A DNA stretch of 11,339 bases from G963674505 sp964575975 (GTDB taxonomy: Bacteria > Desulfobacterota > Desulfobacteria > Desulfobacterales > SKZT01). Made by a program: the position numbers and the translations under genes. The DNA lies in the NCBI GenBank assembly GCA_964575975.1, contig CAZNTU010000183.1, positions 1 to 11,339 of the forward strand. The letters are read 5' to 3'. The notes under the pieces were generated by a model, which did no database searches, was not told where the DNA came from, and saw nothing but the letters and a program-made list of their open reading frames with translations. Positions 6,588 through 11,339 of the stretch are shown here, piece after piece (the stretch's first letter is position 1; each line of letters starts with the position of its first letter).

Positions 6588-7781
6588 TTAATGGTACCAG
6601 CTTCTTTCGACAATCGTGGCTATTCCTTGACCTCCGCCGATGCACAGGCCGGCCAAGCCAACTTTCGCGTCCCTCTTCGCCATCTCGTGAACCAAAGTGG
6701 TCAATATTCTGGCGCCGCTGCAGCCTATGGGGTGGCCTAACGCGATGGCTCCGCCGTTCACGTTCACAATGGACGGGTCCAGGTTGAGGTCCAGAAGGCA
6801 GGCCATGGCCTGGGCCGCGAACGCCTCGTTGAGTTCCACGAGATCGATTTCCTTCTCCATACGCTCCCTGATTTTGTTGATGGCGCTGCGCACGGCGTAG
6901 ATAGGGCCGGTTCCCATCAGTTCGGGTTCGCATCCCTGATAGTCGTACGCCACGATTTTGGCCATGGGAGTTATCCCCATCTTGTAGGCCTTTTCCGCGC
7001 TCATGAGTAGAAGGGCCGCGCCTCCGTCGTTGATGCCGCTGCTGTTGCCGGCCGTTATGGTGCCGTCGTCCGAGAACGCGGGTTTCAGTTTTCCCAATTT
7101 TTCGACGGTGGTGCCGAAACGGCAGAATTCGTCGGTGTCGAAAACAACCGGATCCCCTCTTCGCTGGGGGACTTCCACGGGAACGATCTCGTCCTTGAAC
7201 CGGCCCGTCTTTATGGCATGTTCGGCCTTTTGCTGGCTTTTGGCGGCGAACTCGTCCTGCTGCTCTCTGGTGAAATCGAATTTTTTGGCGATGTTCTCGG
7301 CCGTGACGCCCATGTGAGTATGGCCGAAAGAGCACCACAAGCCGTCCTGTATAACCACGTCGATCATCCGGTCGTGCCCCATCCTGTGCCCCCACCTGGA
7401 ATGGGGCAGCACGAACGGCGCCTCGCTCATGTTCTCCATGCCGCCCGCCACGATGATTTCAGCGTCTCCCGCCTTTATGGCCTGCGTGGCCAGCAACACT
7501 GCCTTCATGCCCGATCCGCACACCTTGTTGATAGTGAAGGACGGGATGTACTGGCTGATTCCCGCGCGCACGGCGGCTTGGCGGGCGGGGTTCTGTCCCA
7601 GTCCGGCCTGTAGCACGTTTCCCATTATGACCTCATCGACCTTTTCGGGTCTGACCTTGCATCTTTTCAGGACCTCGCTTATCGCGAGTCCGCCCAGCTC
7701 GACTGCGGTGACGTCCCGCAGCGCGCCTCCGAAAGAGCCTATGGGCGTTCTGACGGCCCCGGCGATAACGACTTCTCTCAT
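6588..7781 (-). CDS. Acetyl-CoA C-acetyltransferase (thiolase)
   Basis: Condenses two acetyl-CoA to acetoacetyl-CoA or runs the reverse cleavage in fatty-acid or butyrate-type metabolism. The 397 residues match family length. Active-site elements are intact: nucleophile C88 in INKVCGSGMKAV, NEAFAAQ (318-324), H350 in GGAIALGHPIGCSGAR and C380 in LCIGGGQG. ATG 7781 is supported by GAGGAGGT a few bases upstream and by the family N-terminus MREVVIAGAVRTPIG; in-frame extension toward 8189 is only the antisense of the neighbouring gene. Its start overlaps the end of the upstream GNAT by ATGA, so translation is coupled. Biosynthetic (AtoB/PhaA-like) and degradative roles cannot be separated here; no beta-oxidation or PHB partner is in the window. 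Confidence 0.95.
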   Translation of the reverse strand: MREVVIAGAVRTPIGSFGGALRDVTAVELGGLAISEVLKRCKVRPEKVDEVIMGNVLQAGLGQNPARQAAVRAGISQYIPSFTINKVCGSGMKAVLLATQAIKAGDAEIIVAGGMENMSEAPFVLPHSRWGHRMGHDRMIDVVIQDGLWCSFGHTHMGVTAENIAKKFDFTREQQDEFAAKSQQKAEHAIKTGRFKDEIVPVEVPQRRGDPVVFDTDEFCRFGTTVEKLGKLKPAFSDDGTITAGNSSGINDGGAALLLMSAEKAYKMGITPMAKIVAYDYQGCEPELMGTGPIYAVRSAINKIRERMEKEIDLVELNEAFAAQAMACLLDLNLDPSIVNVNGGAIALGHPIGCSGARILTTLVHEMAKRDAKVGLAGLCIGGGQGIATIVERSWYH

Positions 7782-8359
7782 TGCCACCTCCTCGGAAATG
7801 AAGATTTTGCCGACAAGGGCTTCAAGTCCTTCACCAGGATCACGACATCCCGATAGCTCTTGTCGTGGATGCTCTTCACATAGTTCTTCAGCGTGGATAC
7901 CGCGACGAATCCGATTTGCTCGAACAACTTGATCACGTAGTCGCGCGATGCCACGACCCACGCGGTGACCCTCTCCAGCCCCGCCTCTTCCGCCAGCTTC
8001 AGGATCTCCTTGACCAAGAGGGAACCCATTCCTTTCTGCTGGTATTCGGGGGCGATGGTCATCCGGAGTTCCCCGATATGCTTCGACCATCCGTGGGTTT
8101 CCCGGTGAAGGGTGGCGTTGGCGATAATCTTGCCGTCCTTTTCCGCCAGAATCGGCAGCACCTTGTCGTAGTTTAGCTCGCGGCACCATTTTTCGATAAG
8201 AAGGCGACTTTGGGTGTCGTTTCTCAAATATTTCCTGTCGCTGTCGGCAAGGGTGACGAAAAAGCGGTAAAGCCCGTCCTCGTCGTATTTCGTCATGGGC
8301 CTCAAGGTAAAGCCGAAGCCGTCTTTTAGCGTCACTTCCTTAGGATAGTCTTTGAACAT
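7778..8359 (-). CDS. GNAT family N-acetyltransferase (first operon gene)
   Basis: A 193-residue single-domain GNAT protein, first gene of the operon GNAT-thiolase-GNAT. ATG 8359 has a very strong ribosome binding site (AAAGGAGG). The acetyl-CoA-binding loop is QQKGMG (107-112) in RMTIAPEYQQKGMGSLLV, a good fit to Q/R-x-x-G-x-G/A, followed by FEQIGF (146-151). It is clearly paralogous to 6014-6565: the two share spacing and residues throughout, including NATLHRETHGWSKHIGELR here and NGTLKFNPVGWRKHQGEIR there. The stop lies within ATGA of the thiolase start. A role in acetylating a protein or metabolite linked to acetyl-CoA is an inference from position only. Confidence 0.9.
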   Translation of the reverse strand: MFKDYPKEVTLKDGFGFTLRPMTKYDEDGLYRFFVTLADSDRKYLRNDTQSRLLIEKWCRELNYDKVLPILAEKDGKIIANATLHRETHGWSKHIGELRMTIAPEYQQKGMGSLLVKEILKLAEEAGLERVTAWVVASRDYVIKLFEQIGFVAVSTLKNYVKSIHDKSYRDVVILVKDLKPLSAKSSFPRRWQ

Positions 8360-8401
8360 GCCCCCCTCCTTTGCGAGGTATTTGATTGGATAATATTTGA
8401 A

Positions 8402-8430
8402 CAGTTAGCAGGATTCCCCGCAAGTGTCAA
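8402..8430 (-). promoter_or_regulatory. Likely sigma-70 promoter for the GNAT-thiolase-GNAT operon
   Basis: On the reverse strand a consensus TTGACA (8430-8425) is followed after 17 bp by TAACTG (8407-8402), preceded by TGC as in extended -10 promoters. The -35 is perfect and the -10 is weak. It lies 42 bp upstream of ATG 8359 and back-to-back with the ribBA promoter. Confidence 0.5.
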
Positions 8431-8466
8431 TTGAATCGGCATTCGACCGGTGTTTTAAATGGACGC

Positions 8467-8495
8467 TTGAAATGGATTTGGTTCGGGTTTATTAT
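8467..8495 (+). promoter_or_regulatory. Sigma-70-type promoter for ribBA
   Basis: TTGAAA (8467-8472), 17-bp spacer, TATTAT (8490-8495). Transcription would begin near 8502, leaving a leader of about 37 nt with the ribosome binding site AGGAG (8527-8531). The leader is too short to hold an FMN riboswitch, and none of its conserved blocks was seen. Confidence 0.6.
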
Positions 8496-8538
8496 GTTTC
8501 CTTTGTTTGACAATACAATATTCTACAGGAGATTTTTC

Positions 8539-9753
8539 ATGCCAATGGTTTCGATCGAACAGGCTGTCAAGGATATAGCGGAAGGCCGGATGGTCATACT
8601 GGTTGACGACGAGGATCGCGAAAACGAGGGCGATCTGACAATAGCCGCGGAAAAGGTTACACCCGAGGCGATCAATTTCATGGCCAAGTACGGGCGCGGA
8701 CTCGTTTGCCTATCGATGACGAAGGAAAAGGTGGAGTCCCTCGACCTTCCTCTCATGGTCGTGGACAATACCTCTCCATTCCAGACCGGATTCACGATTT
8801 CGATAGACGCCCGCTGCGGCATCGCGTCCGGCGCCTCCGCCCAGGACAGGGCCCGAACGATCCTGACGGCAATCGCGGACAACGCCAAGCCGAACGATCT
8901 GGTAAGGCCGGGACATATTTTTCCGTTGAGAGCCAAGAACGGCGGGGTCATCGTAAGAGCCGGGCAAACCGAAGGTTCGGTCGATCTTGCCAGGATGGCC
9001 GGGTTGAAGCCCGCAGGGGTCATATGCGAGATCATGGACGACGACGGAAGCATGGCCCGCATGCCTTCCCTGGAACGATTCAGCGAAAAGCACGGAATAA
9101 ACATCTGCACGATCCAGGACCTGATCGAGTACCGGATGAAAAAGGAGAGCTTCGTCCGGCGCGCGGTCGAATCGACCATACCCACGGGCCACGCGGGGGA
9201 ATTCAAAATCGTCGTGTACGAAAACGACGTGGAGGATTTCCAGCACATAGCCTTGGTAAAAGGGGAAATCAAGCGCGACGAACCTGTCCTGGTAAGGGTT
9301 CACTCCGAGTGTTTCACCGGGGACATCGTCAGGTCGCTCCGATGCGACTGCGGGGATCAGCTCCGCAAAGCCATGATCATGATGGACCAGGCCGGCGCCG
9401 GGGTATTGCTCTACGTGCGCCAGGAAGGACGGGGAATCGGTCTGGTGAACAAGCTGAAGGCCTATTGTCTGCAGGACAAGGGGCTCGACACTGTGGAAGC
9501 CAACCAGAAGCTCGGCTTCAAGGCGGACCTGAGAAACTACGGAATCGGGGCCCAGGTGCTGGTCGATCTGGGGGTCGGAAAAATCAGACTGATCACCAAC
9601 AACCCCAAAAAAATAATCGGTTTGCAAGGCTACGGCCTGACCGTCGTGGAACAGGTGCCTATAGAAATCCAGCCCAACGAGTACAACAGGTGCTACCTGG
9701 AATGCAAAAAGTTGAAAATGGGGCACTGGTTGAATCTCGACGCGTGTCCCTGA
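8539..9753 (+). CDS. ribBA: Bifunctional 3,4-dihydroxy-2-butanone-4-phosphate synthase / GTP cyclohydrolase II
   Basis: Supplies both committed precursors of riboflavin: the four-carbon unit from ribulose 5-phosphate and the pyrimidine from GTP. The 404 residues divide into RibB (about 1-200) with DDEDRENEGDL (23-33), SGASAQDRART, RPGHIFPL and RAGQTEGSVDL, and RibA (about 205-400) with zinc ligands C258, C269 and C271 in SECFTGDIVRSLRCDCGDQL, RQEGRGIGL (294-302) and the C-terminal YGLTVVEQVPIE. Both halves look active. ATG 8539 is preferred to an in-frame start at 8431 because ACAGGAGA sits seven bases upstream and the family begins with the MVSIEQAVKDI helix. No other rib genes adjoin it, so the riboflavin pathway is dispersed in this genome or lies outside the window. 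Confidence 0.96.
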   Translation: MPMVSIEQAVKDIAEGRMVILVDDEDRENEGDLTIAAEKVTPEAINFMAKYGRGLVCLSMTKEKVESLDLPLMVVDNTSPFQTGFTISIDARCGIASGASAQDRARTILTAIADNAKPNDLVRPGHIFPLRAKNGGVIVRAGQTEGSVDLARMAGLKPAGVICEIMDDDGSMARMPSLERFSEKHGINICTIQDLIEYRMKKESFVRRAVESTIPTGHAGEFKIVVYENDVEDFQHIALVKGEIKRDEPVLVRVHSECFTGDIVRSLRCDCGDQLRKAMIMMDQAGAGVLLYVRQEGRGIGLVNKLKAYCLQDKGLDTVEANQKLGFKADLRNYGIGAQVLVDLGVGKIRLITNNPKKIIGLQGYGLTVVEQVPIEIQPNEYNRCYLECKKLKMGHWLNLDACP

Positions 9754-9778
9754 AAAACCGGAGTCGTTTTCGAATTGC

Positions 9779-9823
9779 AGTCGGTCGGACCGGTCGGGCT
9801 TGTCCGGCTTGTTCGACTCTTGT
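9779..9823. repeat. Degenerate 9-nt tandem repeat
   Basis: Five consecutive 9-nt units: AGTCGGTCG, GACCGGTCG, GGCTTGTCC, GGCTTGTTC, GACTCTTGT. Units 3 and 4 differ at one position and units 1 and 2 at two or three. Read on the reverse strand it would encode an (S/D)-K/R-P/S-like pattern. It lies just after ribBA and runs into a hairpin at 9812-9827, so it may be a decayed low-complexity intergenic array. Confidence 0.5.
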
Positions 9824-9919
9824 CGAAGCATGTCGAACGTTTATCGTCGCGATTCCAACGTCCTTCCCGCCTCTCGTATTCACTCTGGAAAATCGCTCCG
9901 AAAATGCGTCCGGATTTTC

Positions 9920-9947
9920 TTGACAGCAAATAAATGGTGCTTAAATA
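9920..9947 (+). promoter_or_regulatory. Candidate groESL promoter
   Basis: Consensus TTGACA (9920-9925), 16-bp spacer, TAAATA (9942-9947), within an AT-rich tract. It is the best sigma-70 match ahead of groES, but would give a leader of about 310 nt, unusually long for groESL, so a nearer promoter of another sigma class may exist. Confidence 0.45.
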
Positions 9948-10023
9948 TTTACGTTGAAATTATGGAGAAAAGTTGCTTAACAATTTGATTTTATAAAGGA
10001 ATTTAAGGTTTTTGACGGTTCGA

Positions 10024-10039
10024 TCCCGCGTGCGCGGGA
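10024..10039. repeat. Short GC hairpin TCCCGCG/CGCGGGA
   Basis: TCCCGCG (10024-10030) pairs with CGCGGGA (10033-10039), leaving only two unpaired bases, so the real loop opens to about four. It sits in an otherwise AT-rich region and resembles the CCCGCG-cored dispersed repeats of many bacterial genomes. A single copy is present here. Confidence 0.5.
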
Positions 10040-10200
10040 GCAAATGCGAACTTTGAAAGGAGCGACGGCGGAATGACAGATTGGCGTTCGAAATTGTTGT
10101 TTTCATACATTGAAAAATATTCTCGTCCACCTTCCCCGCTTCGTATCCAATTTCCTTAAAAAATTTTTGGAACAGATTTAGTTGTTTCATGATGGATATC

Positions 10201-10218
10201 CACGTCCTTCCGGGCGTG
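10201..10218 (+). promoter_or_regulatory. Leader hairpin before groES
   Basis: CACGTCC (10201-10207) and GGGCGTG (10212-10218) form a 7-bp stem with one U-G pair and a TTCC loop, ending 32 bases before the groES ribosome binding site. It does not sequester that site in the simple fold. It may stabilise or time the mRNA; no known class was recognised. Confidence 0.4.
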
Positions 10219-10266
10219 AATCCGCGGACTTTTATCTACTTGAATTAAAAAAGGAGGAAAGGTTAC

Positions 10267-10554
10267 ATGAAAATCAGACCGTTGAACGACAGGGTCCTTG
10301 TATTGCGAGTGGAAGAGGAAAAGAAAACCGCCGGCGGAATCATAATCCCCGACTCCGCCAAGGAAAAACCCCAGGAGGGAAAGATAGTGGCCGCAGGTCC
10401 CGGAAAAAGGGATGAAAACGGCAAGAGGCTCGGCATGGACATCAAGGAAGGCGACCGTGTTCTTTTCTCCAAGTACGCCGGCACGGAGATCAAGATCGAC
10501 GGCGTCGAGCATCTGTTCATGCGAGAAGACGACATCATGGGAGTTCTTGAATAA
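10267..10554 (+). CDS. groES: Co-chaperonin GroES
   Basis: Heptameric lid of the GroEL folding chamber in the cytoplasm. The 95 residues match family length and show MKIRPLNDRVLVLRVEEEKKTAGG, the mobile loop TAGGIIIPDSA (21-31) that contacts GroEL, and the C-terminal INGVEHLF-type strand followed by REDDIMGVLE. ATG 10267 has AAGGAGG nine bases upstream. groEL follows after 52 bp, the usual two-gene operon. No CIRCE site precedes it, so control is not by the common HrcA operator close to the start. Confidence 0.97.
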   Translation: MKIRPLNDRVLVLRVEEEKKTAGGIIIPDSAKEKPQEGKIVAAGPGKRDENGKRLGMDIKEGDRVLFSKYAGTEIKIDGVEHLFMREDDIMGVLE

Positions 10555-10606
10555 TTCGATGCAACGATCAAACACAATTACAATATAATTCGGAGGGATT
10601 GAAAAA

Positions 10607-11339
10607 ATGAGTGCGAAAATGATTGCTTACGGGGCCAAGGCCAGGGAACACATGCTCAAGGGCGTGAACACTCTGGCCAACGCGGTGAAGGTTACCCTCG
10701 GCCCCAAAGGTAGAAACGTAGTGTTCGAGAAATCTTTCGGCGCCCCGACCGTCACCAAGGACGGCGTGACCGTGGCCAAGGAAATCGAACTGAAGGACAA
10801 GTTCGAGAACATGGGCGCCCAGATGGTCAAGGAAGTGGCCAGCAAAACCAACGACGTGGCCGGCGACGGCACCACCACCGCCACTGTCCTTGCCCAGGCG
10901 ATCTATTCGGAAGGCCAGAAGTTGGTGGCGGCCGGCGCGAATCCCATGGCTCTCAAACGCGGCATCGATAAGGCCGTGCTATCCGTCGTGGAGGAACTCA
11001 CCAACAATATTTCGAAACCGATCGAGGACAAGGCCGAAATCGTCCAGGTCGGAACCATCGCTTCCAACAACGACGCCACCATCGGCAAGATGATCTCCGA
11101 AGCCATGGACAAGGTCGGCAAGGAAGGCGTCATCACGGTCGAGGAAGCCAAAGGAATGGATACCACCCTCGATTTCGTGGAGGGCATGCAGTTCGACCGG
11201 GGATATCTGTCTCCCTATTTCGTGACCGACGCGGAAAAGATGGAGGTCGTCCTGGAGAACGCCCTCATCCTGCTCAACGAAAAGAAAATTTCCATCATGA
11301 AGGACATGATTCCCCTTCTGGAATCGGTCGCCCGGTCCG
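10607..11339 (+). CDS. groEL: Chaperonin GroEL, N-terminal part (3' end outside window)
   Basis: ATP-driven double-ring chaperonin that folds cytoplasmic proteins with GroES. From ATG 10607 (GGAGGG at 10592-10597, 9-nt spacer) about 244 codons are visible of an expected ~545, and the frame stays open to the right edge. It begins MSAKMIAYGAKAREHMLKGVN and contains the ATP-binding segments TLGPKGRNVV, TKDGVTVAKEI and DVAGDGTTTATVLAQ, then VGTIASNNDATIG, EGVITVEEAKGMDT and the apical-domain start FDRGYLSPYFVTD. The sequence is typical, with no interruption. Codon use is strongly biased to GCC, AAG and GAC relative to neighbours, as expected for a highly expressed gene. Confidence 0.97.
   Translation, partial: MSAKMIAYGAKAREHMLKGVNTLANAVKVTLGPKGRNVVFEKSFGAPTVTKDGVTVAKEIELKDKFENMGAQMVKEVASKTNDVAGDGTTTATVLAQAIYSEGQKLVAAGANPMALKRGIDKAVLSVVEELTNNISKPIEDKAEIVQVGTIASNNDATIGKMISEAMDKVGKEGVITVEEAKGMDTTLDFVEGMQFDRGYLSPYFVTDAEKMEVVLENALILLNEKKISIMKDMIPLLESVARS

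Larger units (their letters stand above)
9754..10266. other. Spacer upstream of groES
   Basis: 513 bp with no convincing gene. From left to right it holds the degenerate 9-nt tandem array, a 6-bp hairpin (TTCGAC/GTCGAA, 9812-9827), a promoter at 9920, an AT-rich tract, the CCCGCG hairpin (10024-10039), an imperfect 21-bp AT-rich palindrome (10152-10172), a leader hairpin (10201-10218) and the groES ribosome binding site AAGGAGG (10251-10257). I looked for a CIRCE operator (TTAGCACTC-N9-GAGTGCTAA) and found none. Confidence 0.6.

Noticed and set aside
7782..8189. Long N-terminal extension of the thiolase
   Set aside because: It is only the open shadow of the GNAT gene in another frame; the thiolase start at 7781 has a strong ribosome binding site.
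8360..8538. FMN riboswitch ahead of ribBA
   Set aside because: The leader from the predicted promoter is under 40 nt and none of the conserved RFN blocks could be found.
8431..8538. N-terminal 36-residue extension of RibBA
   Set aside because: It lies over the promoter and lacks a ribosome binding site; the family N-terminus begins at 8539 after ACAGGAGA.
10110..10140. TTGAAA followed by CCCC, resembling a sigma-32 heat-shock promoter
   Set aside because: The spacing is about 19 bp, longer than the usual 13-17, and CCCCGCTT does not fit CCCCATNT well.
10073..10159. 28-codon ORF upstream of groES preceded by AAAGGAG
   Set aside because: Spacing from the ribosome binding site is long (about 11 nt), the peptide has no recognisable character and the start lies in repeat-like sequence, so it is not called a leader peptide.
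9960..10190. Reverse-strand 76-codon ORF
   Set aside because: No ribosome binding site, crosses a hairpin and the AT-rich promoter region, and resembles translated repeat sequence.

Overview
The window is about 11.3 kb of chromosome, apparently from a Gram-negative, moderately GC-rich bacterium. An apolipoprotein N-acyltransferase implies triacylated lipoproteins and an outer membrane. The prfB gene carries the classic +1 programmed frameshift. Hanks-type kinase, acetyl-CoA C-acetyltransferase, paralogous GNAT enzymes and GC hairpin repeats would fit a Desulfobacterota-like or another deep-branching Gram-negative MAG, but lineage cannot be fixed from the sequence alone. Almost all genes are housekeeping or recognisable accessory genes. 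No CRISPR array, tRNA, rRNA or intact insertion sequence was seen.

Left block (1-2610, + strand): a tight operon of lnt (5' end outside the window), prfB (ATGA overlap with lnt; internal UGA at codon 24 crossed by +1 frameshifting) and an HD-domain phosphohydrolase starting one base after prfB. It is followed by a 510-bp gene-free stretch holding a near-perfect pair of inverted 35-bp GC-hairpin repeats (2620-2654 and 2972-3006) and, between them, a 77-bp element with terminal inverted repeats flanked by TGA, which looks like a MITE.

Middle block (3123-5941, + strand): a 66-residue two-helix membrane protein with a strong ribosome binding site; strong palindromes; an ORF that joins a 5'-truncated amidoligase to an N-terminally truncated class I glutamine amidotransferase, best read as the deletion scar of an amidoligase/GATase gene pair; a structured spacer with a good sigma-70 promoter; and a soluble 409-residue Ser/Thr kinase with an unusual insert in its N-lobe.

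Reverse-strand operon (8359 down to 6014): GNAT acetyltransferase, acetyl-CoA acetyltransferase (thiolase), then a second GNAT paralogous to the first. The first two genes overlap by ATGA; the third starts 22 bp after the thiolase. The placement suggests joint expression and possibly a link between acyl-CoA metabolism and acetylation.

Right block (8539-11339, + strand): bifunctional ribBA with its own promoter, diverging from the GNAT operon; a 513-bp spacer with a degenerate 9-nt tandem repeat, a promoter and hairpins; then groES and groEL (groEL runs off the right end). No CIRCE operator was found ahead of groES.
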